5,778 nt of DNA, taken from assembly GCA_027297005.1 (NCBI GenBank), contig JAPUIN010000346.1:1-5778 (forward strand). The letters run 5' to 3'. The notes beneath the pieces are model-generated. The model was not told where the DNA came from, did no database searches, and worked only from the letters and a program-made list of their open reading frames with translations. How positions within the stretch are numbered: the first letter of the stretch is position 1; the number at the start of each line of letters is the position of its first letter. Of the stretch, positions 1 through 5,778 are shown piece by piece. Both the position numbers and the translations under genes were made by a program. This stretch comes from Acidobacteriota bacterium (GTDB taxonomy: Bacteria; Acidobacteriota; Polarisedimenticolia; Gp22-AA2).

Positions 1-287
1 GTCAACCGAACGACCTTGCGGATCCGATCGAGGTCCTGGACGACCTGGCGCGCGGTCGCCAGGACACTGAGCGCCGCCAGGCGGGCGGCTTCGGTCCCCT
101 GCTCCACGCTGATCTCGCGCCCCACCTTGCCGACATGTTTCAGCCTGCCGTTCTCTTTCGGAAACTTCCCGGATATGAACAGCAGGTTACCGGTCCGGAC
201 GCTCTGAACGTACGATCCGAGGGGTTTCCCAACCTCGGGCAGATGCCATCCCAGGGAATCGAGAGTCTTCTGCACTTCACCGGACAT
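1..287 (-). CDS. RidA/YjgF-family protein, partial (3' end off the window)
   Basis: Reading the minus strand from an ATG at 287-285 gives 95 codons before the left edge, with no stop. The start is fixed by a strong Shine-Dalgarno GGAGGG at 300-295, seven bases upstream. The protein begins MSGEVQKTLDSLGWHLPEVG and continues with SYVQSVRTGNLLFISGKFP (residues 25-43), then GKVGREISVEQGTEAARLAA (about 52-71) and a helix ending DLDRIRKVVRL. This pattern, an 'RTGNLLFISG' strand and then a long 'EAARLAALSVLA' helix, is typical of the RidA/YER057c/UK114 superfamily, and the LPEVGKP opening resembles the YjgF-like subgroup of about 150 residues. RidA proper deaminates reactive enamine/imine intermediates in the cytoplasm. 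Many relatives have other or unknown roles, and the C-terminal part that carries the RidA catalytic arginine is missing here, so activity cannot be judged. It is transcribed divergently from the Kdo operon, with no evident functional link. Confidence 0.85.
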   Translation of the reverse strand, partial: MSGEVQKTLDSLGWHLPEVGKPLGSYVQSVRTGNLLFISGKFPKENGRLKHVGKVGREISVEQGTEAARLAALSVLATARQVVQDLDRIRKVVRL

Positions 288-355
288 CGCAGAACCCTCC
301 ACGCGCCGCCGATCCCGTCTTCGGTCTTCCAGCGACGCATCACGCACGCCATCAA

Positions 356-386
356 ATATTAACATCGCGACGCCTCATGTCCACAA
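356..386 (-). promoter_or_regulatory. Candidate promoter for the RidA-family gene
   Basis: On the minus strand, TAATAT (361-356) is preceded by a TG one base further upstream (364-363), an extended -10 arrangement. A weak -35-like TTGTGG lies at 386-381, with a rather long 19-nt spacer. The site falls in the most AT-rich patch of an otherwise GC-rich intergenic region. It would start RNA near 347-350, about 60 nt before the RidA-family ATG at 287. The -35 match is poor, so this is a candidate only. Confidence 0.35.
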
Positions 387-449
387 CATTCTGGCTCGCG
401 CGGGCGGAAAAACGGGGCGCAGCCGGCGGCGGCGCGTCCGGACCGGCCT

Positions 450-479
450 TTGACACCCCACCGCGGCGTGCGCTAAGAT
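450..479 (+). promoter_or_regulatory. Sigma70-type promoter of the kdsB-pyrG-kds operon
   Basis: A perfect -35 hexamer TTGACA lies at 450-455 and a good -10 hexamer TAAGAT (5 of 6 consensus bases) at 474-479, separated by 18 nt. Transcription would start around 485-488. This is the only convincing plus-strand promoter seen upstream of the six-gene operon. The -10 element covers an ATG at 478-480, so a transcript from this promoter cannot use that ATG. It would have a leader of about 30 nt before the ATG at 517. Confidence 0.65.
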
Positions 480-516
480 GACCGTCGATGATTCGTCACC
501 TGAATCCAAGCCGCAG

Positions 517-1254
517 ATGCTTTCACTCGGGGTAGTGCCAGCCCGTTTCCGATCCTCCCGTTTCCCAGGCAAACCTCTCGCTCTCATCGCTGGAAAACCT
601 CTCGTTCAGAGAGTCTACGAGCGGGCACGGTCCGCGCAGCGCCTCACGCGTTTGATGGTCGCGACCGACGACGAGAGAATCCGCCGGGCGGTTGAGGAGT
701 TCGGGGGCGAGGTCGTCATGACGTCGCCGGAGCACGCGTCGGGCACTGACCGGCTGGCGGAAGTCGCGCGGCGGTTCCCGGCCGACATCTACGTCAATAT
801 TCAGGGGGACGAGCCGCTCGTCGAACCGGCCGATGTCGATGCCCTGATCGAATGCCTCGCCTCCGAGAAGGGGGTCGACATGGTGACGCTCAAGGAACCG
901 CTGACGGACGCCGAGACAGCGGACGACCCGAACGTCGTGAAGGTCGTCTGCGACGAGGCCGGACGTGCGCTCTACTTTTCACGCAGTCGCATTCCGCACC
1001 GGCATCCACAGGCCGGGACGTCCGGGGCGGAGGGACCGTGGTTTCGTCATGTGGGGCTCTACGCGTACCGGGGCGGGTTTCTTCAAGAGTTCGCCTCCTG
1101 GGGCCATGGAACCCTGGAGGATGTCGAAGGACTGGAACAATTGCGGGTTCTCGAGCGGGGCCGGACCATCAGGGTGCTCGGGGCCCGCGGTCATTATCTC
1201 GGCGTGGATGCGCCCGAGGACGTGACGGCGGTGGAAAGGGCCCTGGAGTCCTGA
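517..1254 (+). CDS. kdsB: 3-deoxy-manno-octulosonate cytidylyltransferase (CMP-Kdo synthetase)
   Basis: Cytoplasmic enzyme that activates Kdo with CTP to give CMP-Kdo plus pyrophosphate, the last step before Kdo transfer to lipid A. From the ATG at 517 it has 245 residues, close to the usual 245-255. Family motifs appear in order: nucleotide-binding [14 protein letters not shown] (8-21), ATDDERI (49-55), [15 protein letters not shown] (69-83), QGDEP with the metal-binding-type aspartate D98 (96-100), DPNVVKVV (137-144), [10 protein letters not shown] (151-160), RHVGLYAYR (177-185), LEQLRVLE (206-213) and GVDAPED with D231 (229-235). The frame is open further upstream to an ATG at 478, which would add 13 residues (MTVDDSSPESKPQ). 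I prefer 517 because homologues begin only a few residues before the VPAR motif and because 478 lies inside the -10 box. No strong Shine-Dalgarno precedes either ATG. It is the first gene of the operon, and PyrG downstream supplies its CTP. Confidence 0.95.
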   Translation: MLSLGVVPARFRSSRFPGKPLALIAGKPLVQRVYERARSAQRLTRLMVATDDERIRRAVEEFGGEVVMTSPEHASGTDRLAEVARRFPADIYVNIQGDEPLVEPADVDALIECLASEKGVDMVTLKEPLTDAETADDPNVVKVVCDEAGRALYFSRSRIPHRHPQAGTSGAEGPWFRHVGLYAYRGGFLQEFASWGHGTLEDVEGLEQLRVLERGRTIRVLGARGHYLGVDAPEDVTAVERALES

Positions 1255-1260
1255 TCTCGT

Positions 1261-1268
1261 GGAGGTGA
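1261..1268 (+). promoter_or_regulatory. Shine-Dalgarno that sets the pyrG start at GTG 1271
   Basis: GGAGGTGA at 1261-1268 matches the 16S anti-Shine-Dalgarno very well. It lies between an upstream in-frame GTG (1259) and the GTG at 1271, and overlaps a third in-frame GTG at 1265. Only the start at 1271 leaves usable spacing (5 nt after GGAGG), and it yields the canonical family N terminus. Confidence 0.8.
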
Positions 1269-1270
1269 GA

Positions 1271-2881
1271 GTGCCGACCAAGTACATCTTCATCACCGGT
1301 GGAGTGATCTCGTCGCTTGGCAAGGGGCTGGCCGCAGCCTCGATCGGCCGGCTGATGGAGTCTCGTGGATTCAGCGTCACTCTGCAGAAATTCGACCCTT
1401 ATCTGAATGTCGATCCGGGTACGATGAGCCCCTTTCAGCACGGCGAGGTGTTCGTGACGGAGGATGGCGTCGAAACCGATCTCGATCTCGGCCATTACGA
1501 GCGCTTCACCTCGACGGTGATGTCACGCGATCACAATTACACCAGCGGCAAGATCTACGAGCAGGTCATCGCCAAGGAGCGACGGGGCGAATATCTCGGC
1601 GGCACTGTGCAGGTGATCCCGCACGTCACCGACGAGATCAAGGCGGCGATCCGCACCGTCTCGAAGGATCACGATATCCAGATCGTCGAGATCGGCGGGA
1701 CGGTCGGCGATATCGAATCGCTGCCGTTCCTGGAGGCGATCCGTCAATTCCGGCTGGAGGCCGGCCCGTCGAACGCGGTGTTCATCCACCTGACCCTGGT
1801 CCCCTACATCAAGACGTCGGGGGAGCTCAAGACCAAGCCGACCCAGCACTCGGTTCGCGATTTGCGGGCGATCGGGATCCAGCCAGACGTCCTGCTGTGC
1901 AGGACCGACCGAATCATCCCGCGCGAAATCAAGCAGAAAATAGCGCTCTTCTGCAACGTCCCCGAGGAAGCGGTCGTCACGGCCAAGGACGTCGAGACGA
2001 TCTACGAGGTTCCCCTCGTGCTCGCGAAGGAGGGGCTCGACGCGATACTCCTCAAACTGCTCGACCTCCCGTACCGGGACAAGAACATGGAGGATTGGGT
2101 CCGGATGGTGCGCCGGGTCAAGAACCCCGGGGAGGGTCGCGTCACCGTAGGCATGGTGGGCAAGTACGTGACCTACGGGGACTCCTACAAGAGCCTCAAC
2201 GAAGCGCTGACCCACGGCGGCATCGCCAATGACACGGGTGTCGACCTGCGCTGGATCGAGGCGGACAATCTGAAAAACGGCAACATTGAGGAGGCCGTGC
2301 GCGACTGCCACGGGCTGCTCGTGCCGGGCGGATTCGGCATTCGCGGCGTCTCCGGGATGGTGGAAGTGATACGGTACGCTCGCGAGCGGCGTGTCCCGTT
2401 CTTCGGGATCTGCCTGGGCCTGCAGTGCGCCATCATCGAGTTCGCACGCAACGTCGTGGGACTGCAGGAGGCCGATTCGACCGAATTCAACCCGGACGCG
2501 GAGCATACGGTCATCTACAAGCTGCGCGAGCTGGAGGGTGTCGAGGCGATGGGAGGAAATATGCGCCTGGGAAAATGGCCCTGTGTCCTCAAGGAGAACA
2601 CCGCCGCCCACGCCGCCTATGGCCAGAGCGAGATCAGCGAGCGCCACCGGCATCGCTACGAGGTGAACCGGGAGCACCTCGATGCGATGATCCAGAAGGG
2701 GTTGCGTGTCAGCGGCGAGACGCCGGATCGCCGGTTCGTCGAGATCGTCGAGCTTGCCGATCATCCCTACTTCCTGTCCTGCCAGTTTCATCCCGAGTTC
2801 AAGTCGAAGCCGATGGCCCCTCATCCCCTGTTCCGGAGCTTCATCGATGCCTGCAAGAGGCACCGGGATTCGCGGCGATAG
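1271..2881 (+). CDS. pyrG: CTP synthase (glutamine-hydrolysing)
   Basis: Converts UTP to CTP using ATP and glutamine-derived ammonia, the final step of de novo pyrimidine nucleotide synthesis. From GTG 1271 the protein has 536 residues (E. coli PyrG has 545). The N-terminal synthetase domain shows the P-loop-like [10 protein letters not shown] (10-19, K18), [16 protein letters not shown] (39-54, K40), [10 protein letters not shown] (57-66), [10 protein letters not shown] (70-79, D72), [13 protein letters not shown] (112-124) and [14 protein letters not shown] (140-153, E140), plus KTKPTQHSV further on. The C-terminal class I glutamine amidotransferase domain has VPGGFGIRG, the nucleophile elbow GICLGLQ with C381, and HPEF with H507 and E509. 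All catalytic residues are present. F41 replaces the more usual Leu/Ile before DPY, a conservative change. The gene follows kdsB by 16 nt and its 3' end overlaps kdsA by 35 nt. CTP is the nucleotide substrate of KdsB, which explains its place in this operon. Confidence 0.98.
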   Translation: MPTKYIFITGGVISSLGKGLAAASIGRLMESRGFSVTLQKFDPYLNVDPGTMSPFQHGEVFVTEDGVETDLDLGHYERFTSTVMSRDHNYTSGKIYEQVIAKERRGEYLGGTVQVIPHVTDEIKAAIRTVSKDHDIQIVEIGGTVGDIESLPFLEAIRQFRLEAGPSNAVFIHLTLVPYIKTSGELKTKPTQHSVRDLRAIGIQPDVLLCRTDRIIPREIKQKIALFCNVPEEAVVTAKDVETIYEVPLVLAKEGLDAILLKLLDLPYRDKNMEDWVRMVRRVKNPGEGRVTVGMVGKYVTYGDSYKSLNEALTHGGIANDTGVDLRWIEADNLKNGNIEEAVRDCHGLLVPGGFGIRGVSGMVEVIRYARERRVPFFGICLGLQCAIIEFARNVVGLQEADSTEFNPDAEHTVIYKLRELEGVEAMGGNMRLGKWPCVLKENTAAHAAYGQSEISERHRHRYEVNREHLDAMIQKGLRVSGETPDRRFVEIVELADHPYFLSCQFHPEFKSKPMAPHPLFRSFIDACKRHRDSRR

Positions 2882-3722
2882 CGGCGACGCCCCTCTGAGC
2901 CGGCGCGTCACGATCGCCAGAAACCTAGTGATCGGTGGCGGAGCTCCGCTCGCCTTCATCTCGGGACCCTGTGTGATCGAGAGCGCGGAGCACGCGCTGA
3001 AGATGGCGGGGGCGCTCCGTGACCTCACCGGACGGCTCGGTGTCCCCTACATCTTCAAGTCGTCCTTCGACAAGGCCAACCGCAGCTCCGTCGATTCGTT
3101 TCGCGGGCCTGGATTGAAGGAAGGGTTGCGCATTCTCCGGAGCGTGAAAGAGGAGATCGGCGTACCGGTGCTGTCCGACATCCACGAGCCTGCGCAGGCG
3201 GAGGAGGCTGCCGAAGTCCTCGATATTCTCCAGATCCCGGCCTTCCTTTGCCGCCAGACCGATCTGCTCGTGGCGGCGGGGCGCAGCGGGGCGGTCGTGA
3301 ACATCAAGAAGGGACAGTTCCTGTCACCCTGGGACATGCAGCACGCGATCGACAAGGTCCGCTCGGCGGGTAACGAGTCGATTCTCGTCACCGAGCGGGG
3401 GACGACGTTCGGATACGGGAACCTGGTGGTCGACTTCCGCTCATTGTTGATCATGCGCCGGTTCGGGTACCCGGTCGTGATGGACGCCACCCATGCCGTA
3501 CAGCTCCCGGGCGGCCAGGGAGACCGGTCCGGCGGAGATCCAACTTTCATTCCGCCGCTCGCTCGCGCCGCGGCCGCTGTCGGCATCGATGCACTGTTCT
3601 GCGAAGTGCATGACGACCCCGGATCCGCCCGGAGCGACGGACCGAATGCCCTGCCGCTCGACCGAGTCGAGCGGGTGCTCGGCAGCGTCCTGGCGATCGA
3701 CGCCGCCGCGAGGGGACAATGA
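2847..3722 (+). CDS. kdsA: 3-deoxy-8-phosphooctulonate synthase (Kdo-8-P synthase), metal-dependent type
   Basis: Aldolase-type TIM-barrel enzyme that condenses arabinose 5-phosphate with phosphoenolpyruvate to Kdo 8-phosphate. With the ATG at 2847 it has 291 residues. Motifs: SGPCVIES (39-46), [12 protein letters not shown] (70-81), [12 protein letters not shown] (130-141), [12 protein letters not shown] (152-163), [18 protein letters not shown] (182-199), [11 protein letters not shown] (213-223) and EVHDDP (253-258). C42, H216, E253 and D264 have the same spacing as the metal ligands C11, H185, E222 and D233 of the Aquifex enzyme, so this is the metal-dependent class, unlike E. coli KdsA, which has Asn for the Cys. 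Start choice: ATG 2847 has GGAG at 2835-2838, 8 nt upstream, and overlaps pyrG by 35 nt in another frame. Family similarity begins only near residue 20, so CTG 2895 (275 aa) or GTG 2928 (264 aa) are alternatives, though neither has a clear ribosome site. Confidence 0.96.
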   Translation: MPARGTGIRGDSGDAPLSRRVTIARNLVIGGGAPLAFISGPCVIESAEHALKMAGALRDLTGRLGVPYIFKSSFDKANRSSVDSFRGPGLKEGLRILRSVKEEIGVPVLSDIHEPAQAEEAAEVLDILQIPAFLCRQTDLLVAAGRSGAVVNIKKGQFLSPWDMQHAIDKVRSAGNESILVTERGTTFGYGNLVVDFRSLLIMRRFGYPVVMDATHAVQLPGGQGDRSGGDPTFIPPLARAAAAVGIDALFCEVHDDPGSARSDGPNALPLDRVERVLGSVLAIDAAARGQ

Positions 3723-4678
3723 AGCCGAACGACATCGCGCGTCAGGTCCTCGACCTGGAGTCACGCGCCATACGCGACCTGATTCCGCGCCTGGATGAGA
3801 AATTCGACCGGGCGGTCGAACTCCTTCACGGCTGCCGAGGCCGCGTGATCATTACCGGCATGGGCAAGTCGGGGCTGATCGGGGTCAAGATCGCTTCGAC
3901 GCTGAACAGCACCGGCACCCCCTCCCTTTTTCTCCACCCCGCGGAGGCGGTCCACGGAGATATCGGGGTGGTCGTCGCCGGCGACGTCGTCCTCGCGATC
4001 TCCTACAGCGGCGAGACCGCGGAACCGCTCCGCCTGATGGAGCTTCTGAAACGTCTCGAAATCGATCTCATCGCGATGACCGGCAACTCCGAGTCGACGC
4101 TCGCACGCCATGCCCGTGTCCACCTCGACGTGCGCATCGAGCGCGAGGCTTCTCCGCTCGAGCTGGTGCCGACGGCGAGCACCACGGCGTCATTGGCGAT
4201 GGGGGATGCCCTCACCATGGCCCTCATCGCCCGTCGCGGGTTCAGCCTTGACGATTTCGCCCGCAATCACCCCGGCGGGCGACTCGGCCGCAAGGTCCTG
4301 ACCGTCGGCCACTTGATGCACCTCGCGGACAACGCCCCGATTGTCAAAACCGGGACATCGATGCGCGAGGCGATCAAGACGATGAGCGAGCGACGACTCG
4401 GCATGACCTGTGTGGTCGGCCCGGGTGGAACTCTGGCCGGTGTCGTGACCGACGGCGATCTCAGGAGAGCGATCGAACGCGGCGAGGATCTGCTCCACCG
4501 GAGCGTAGACGACGTGATGACGAAGAGCCCCGCGACCATCGGGCGGAGCGAGCTGGCGGCCCACGCATTGAATGTCCTCGAATCCCGCAAGATCACGTCG
4601 CTCGTCGTGGTCGGCGAGGAGGACCGCGTCGAGGGAGTGCTCCACCTGCACGATCTCTGGCGGACGCAGCTCATTTGA
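3719..4678 (+). CDS. kdsD: Arabinose-5-phosphate isomerase (KdsD/KpsF family)
   Basis: Interconverts ribulose 5-phosphate and arabinose 5-phosphate, the entry step to Kdo. The 319 residues form an N-terminal SIS sugar isomerase domain (about 35-170) followed by two CBS domains (about 197-257 and 263-319), the standard KdsD/KpsF/GutQ layout. Visible motifs are GMGKSG (47-52, K50), [11 protein letters not shown] (73-83, H79), ISYSGETAE (94-102, E102), [20 protein letters not shown] (145-164, preceded by E143) and [13 protein letters not shown] (180-192, H184). K50, H79, E102, E143 and H184 line up with E. coli KdsD K59, H88, E111, E152 and H193 at a constant offset of nine, so the active site is intact. 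Ser145 replaces the Cys usual in the CPL motif. The ATG overlaps the kdsA stop in ATGA, with GAGGGG at 3710-3715 as ribosome site, so coupled translation is likely. The paralogues GutQ and KpsF share this fold; the surrounding Kdo genes favour kdsD. Confidence 0.96.
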   Translation: MKPNDIARQVLDLESRAIRDLIPRLDEKFDRAVELLHGCRGRVIITGMGKSGLIGVKIASTLNSTGTPSLFLHPAEAVHGDIGVVVAGDVVLAISYSGETAEPLRLMELLKRLEIDLIAMTGNSESTLARHARVHLDVRIEREASPLELVPTASTTASLAMGDALTMALIARRGFSLDDFARNHPGGRLGRKVLTVGHLMHLADNAPIVKTGTSMREAIKTMSERRLGMTCVVGPGGTLAGVVTDGDLRRAIERGEDLLHRSVDDVMTKSPATIGRSELAAHALNVLESRKITSLVVVGEEDRVEGVLHLHDLWRTQLI

Positions 4679-5280
4679 CCGGGAGAGCCGGTTCGTGGGG
4701 CGGCAGAGCACTGGCCGTGCGCGCGCGTCGCGTCGTGATGGTGCTGATGGACGTCGACGGCGTTTTGACCGACGGCCGCATCACATTCTATGGAGCGCGC
4801 GGTGAGGCGAAATCGTTCAATGTGCGGGACGGCGCGGGCGTGCGACTCGCCCGCGAGGCCGGGCTGCGCACCGGCGTCATCTCGGGCCGCGGCGGTGCGG
4901 CCACGCTCCGGCGAGCTGAGGAACTGAAAATGGATGAGATCCACCTTCGCGTCAAAGACAAGCTCGCGCGATACGAAACCATCAAGAAACGCACGGGCCT
5001 GAACGATGCTCAGGTGTGCTTCATCGGGGATGACGTGCTCGACCTCCCGATCCTCGCACGCGCTGGAATGCCGGTCGCCGTGGCCGACGCGCATTCGGAG
5101 GTTCTGCTCAGGGTCCGGTTCGTCACCCGGGCCAGGGGTGGCCGGGGCGCCGTTCGCGAGGTGATCGACACGATCCTCATGGCACAGGGACGATGGTCCC
5201 ATCTGATGCGGCGGATCGCCGGCGAGGCGAGCCCCCAGGGGTCGGGACGGACGAGGCACACCGGGAGGTCGCGCCGATGA
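4675..5280 (+). CDS. kdsC: 3-deoxy-manno-octulosonate-8-phosphatase (HAD family)
   Basis: Hydrolyses Kdo 8-phosphate to Kdo and phosphate. It is a short HAD-superfamily phosphatase without a large cap domain. HAD motif I is MDVDGVLTDG (D26 nucleophile, D28 acid/base), motif II is VISGR (S70), motif III is the lysine in VKDKLARYE (K96) and motif IV is FIGDDVLDLP (D119, D120, D123). SFNVRDGAGVRL (47-58) and VTRARGGRGAVREV are typical of KdsC. The start given is a TTG that overlaps the kdsD stop as TTGA (201 residues). An in-frame GTG at 4717 would give 187 residues beginning MRARRVVMVLMDVDGVLTDG, closer to E. coli KdsC (188). Neither has a strong ribosome site, so the start is uncertain. After the conserved AQGRW the protein has a tail of about 30 residues, rich in Arg, Gly and Ser, with no recognisable motif. 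Its 3' end overlaps the next gene by 4 nt. Confidence 0.95.
   Translation: MTGRAGSWGGRALAVRARRVVMVLMDVDGVLTDGRITFYGARGEAKSFNVRDGAGVRLAREAGLRTGVISGRGGAATLRRAEELKMDEIHLRVKDKLARYETIKKRTGLNDAQVCFIGDDVLDLPILARAGMPVAVADAHSEVLLRVRFVTRARGGRGAVREVIDTILMAQGRWSHLMRRIAGEASPQGSGRTRHTGRSRR
5263..5268 (+). promoter_or_regulatory. Shine-Dalgarno of the lapA-like gene
   Basis: GGGAGG at 5263-5268, inside the end of kdsC, sits 8 nt before the ATG at 5277. It selects that ATG over the in-frame ATG at 5193, which would add 28 hydrophilic residues ahead of the first membrane helix. Confidence 0.7.
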
Positions 5281-5636
5281 ATATCCTGATTTACGTAGTC
5301 GTATGCATGTTCTTCCTTGTGCTCCTCGTCGTCGGCATTTACAACAGCGCCGACATTTCGGTCGACATGGTCTTCTGGCAGATCGGCCCCGCCCCGGTCG
5401 GGGCGATCGTTGCGGCGGCCGCCATCTTCGGCGTCGCCTTCACCTGCGCCATCGGCGTCATCGACGGCATTAAAATCCGCATCAATAACCGGCAACTCCG
5501 CCGACAGGTCAGCCGCATGGAGGAGGAGGCGGATGCCCTGCGCCTCAAACTGGCCCGCCACGAAGGGCCGGCACCGCCTCCCCTGCCCGAGGAGATCCCG
5601 CCCGCCACACCTGGCCCCGAGCCGCCCGCGATCTGA
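5277..5636 (+). CDS. LapA-like (DUF1049) small inner-membrane protein
   Basis: A 119-residue protein with a first membrane helix at about 3-22 (ILIYVVVCMFFLVLLVVGIY), a short loop NSADISVDMVFWQIGP, a second helix at about 40-62, and a basic cytoplasmic segment RINNRQLRRQ that leads into a probable coiled coil (70-95). This order (helix, 'N...v...f' loop, Ala/Gly-rich helix, LRRQ coiled coil) is the LapA/YciS (DUF1049) signature. In E. coli LapA acts at the inner membrane with LapB in controlling LPS synthesis through LpxC turnover; whether that holds here is unknown. The last 23 residues, GPAPPPLPEEIPPATPGPEP onward, form a Pro/Glu-rich tail that looks unstructured. The start overlaps the kdsC stop in ATGA, so it looks like the last gene of the Kdo operon. 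I leave the symbol empty because DUF1049 proteins are diverse and no lapB is visible. Confidence 0.75.
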   Translation: MNILIYVVVCMFFLVLLVVGIYNSADISVDMVFWQIGPAPVGAIVAAAAIFGVAFTCAIGVIDGIKIRINNRQLRRQVSRMEEEADALRLKLARHEGPAPPPLPEEIPPATPGPEPPAI

Positions 5637-5659
5637 GCTCGCGCCATCCCCCCGGGCAT

Positions 5660-5684
5660 GTGCCGGCCGAAAGACGGGCCGCAC
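5660..5684 (+). other. GC-rich hairpin downstream of the operon
   Basis: GTG (5660-5662) and CGGCC (5664-5668) can pair with GGCCG (5677-5681) and CAC (5682-5684), leaving a one-base C bulge and the loop GAAAGACG. It lies 24 nt after the lapA-like stop. No U-tract follows, so it is not a classic intrinsic terminator. It could protect the 3' end of the operon mRNA or mark a Rho-dependent end. In DNA this GC-rich, a stem of this size may also be chance. Confidence 0.3.
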
Positions 5685-5703
5685 TCCAATCCGCCCCGCG
5701 GAG

Positions 5704-5731
5704 AAAAAAATACCCGGCCCCCAGGCCGGGT
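5704..5731 (-). terminator. Intrinsic terminator for a minus-strand gene to the right
   Basis: ACCCGGCC (5712-5719), loop CCCA (5720-5723) and GGCCGGGT (5724-5731) form a perfect 8-bp stem. Read on the minus strand the stem is followed by one A and then seven T residues (complement of the A-run at 5704-5710), a textbook Rho-independent terminator. Read on the plus strand it is followed by TCTCCAGTGA, which is not U-rich, so it probably does not efficiently end the Kdo operon. It implies a convergent transcript that enters from beyond 5778. No stop-to-start coding signal of that gene can be confirmed in the 47 bases to its right. Confidence 0.8.
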
Positions 5732-5778
5732 CTCCAGTGAAAATCTGCGCTCTGCCAAACCGGATGGACATTGATTAC

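Noticed and set aside
190..446. A 13-bp inverted repeat: CCGGTCCGGACGC at 190-202 and its reverse complement at 434-446
   Set aside because: The arms are over 230 nt apart, one is within the RidA-family coding region, and the core GTCCGGAC is itself a palindrome. In GC-rich DNA of this length about one such match is expected by chance, so I do not call an operator.
1255..1270. A possible attenuator or regulatory leader ahead of pyrG, as found in some Gram-positive bacteria
   Set aside because: Only 16 nt separate kdsB from the pyrG start, and the Shine-Dalgarno fills half of it. There is no room for a leader hairpin or terminator.
1523..3028. A 501-residue open frame on the minus strand opposite pyrG and the start of kdsA
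   Set aside because: It is antisense to the intact, fully motif-supported pyrG. Long antisense frames are expected in GC-rich coding DNA, and the translation shows no recognisable domain.
4267..5259. A 330-residue minus-strand open frame opposite kdsD and kdsC
   Set aside because: It lies wholly antisense to two genes with intact catalytic motifs. Its translation is low-complexity Arg/Pro/Ser-rich with no family resemblance.
5193..5276. A 28-residue N-terminal extension of the LapA-like protein from the ATG at 5193
   Set aside because: It would overlap kdsC by 88 nt and put hydrophilic residues before the first membrane helix. The strong GGGAGG site at 5263-5268 points to the ATG at 5277.
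5735..5765. A tRNA-like fragment on the minus strand (GGCAGAGCGCAGATTTTCAC resembles a D-arm and anticodon loop)
   Set aside because: The putative anticodon stem does not pair, there is no T-arm motif, and the region where it should continue is occupied by the terminator hairpin.

Overview
This window comes from the GC-rich chromosome of a Gram-negative bacterium that makes lipopolysaccharide (LPS). It carries all four enzymes that make and activate the inner-core sugar Kdo (3-deoxy-D-manno-octulosonate), together with CTP synthase. The lineage cannot be fixed from the sequence alone. Linkage of kdsB, pyrG, kdsA, kdsD and kdsC, and a KdsA of the metal-dependent type, would suit a deltaproteobacterial, acidobacterial or similar deep-branching phylum better than an enteric gammaproteobacterium; this is an inference. 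Nothing looks mobile, phage-derived or recently transferred.

Layout: positions 1-287 hold the 5' two thirds of a minus-strand RidA-family gene that runs off the left edge. Positions 288-516 are a divergent intergenic region with a convincing sigma70-type promoter facing right (TTGACA, 18-nt spacer, TAAGAT) and a weaker candidate facing left. From 517 to 5636 six plus-strand genes are packed as one apparent operon: kdsB, pyrG, kdsA, kdsD, kdsC and a lapA-like membrane protein gene. The only gap is 16 nt between kdsB and pyrG. The other junctions overlap: 35 nt for pyrG/kdsA, and 4 nt each for kdsA/kdsD, kdsD/kdsC and kdsC/lapA. Positions 5637-5778 hold no gene I can support. They contain a clear intrinsic terminator on the minus strand, so a gene to the right of the window probably converges on this operon.

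How the genes work together: KdsD isomerises ribulose 5-phosphate to arabinose 5-phosphate. KdsA condenses that with phosphoenolpyruvate to Kdo 8-phosphate. KdsC removes the phosphate to give Kdo. KdsB joins Kdo to CTP to give CMP-Kdo, the donor used by the Kdo transferase WaaA (not in the window). PyrG makes the CTP that KdsB consumes, so the operon encodes the pathway and its nucleotide supply. The final gene encodes a small two-helix membrane protein of the LapA (DUF1049) type; in Escherichia coli LapA is tied to control of LPS synthesis, which fits the context but is unproven here.

The window is mainly conserved housekeeping. The points most worth a second look are the promoter that overlaps the longest possible kdsB start, the LapA-like gene at the end of the Kdo operon, several start-site choices, and the strand-specific terminator at the right end. 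I found no convincing evidence of an undescribed system.
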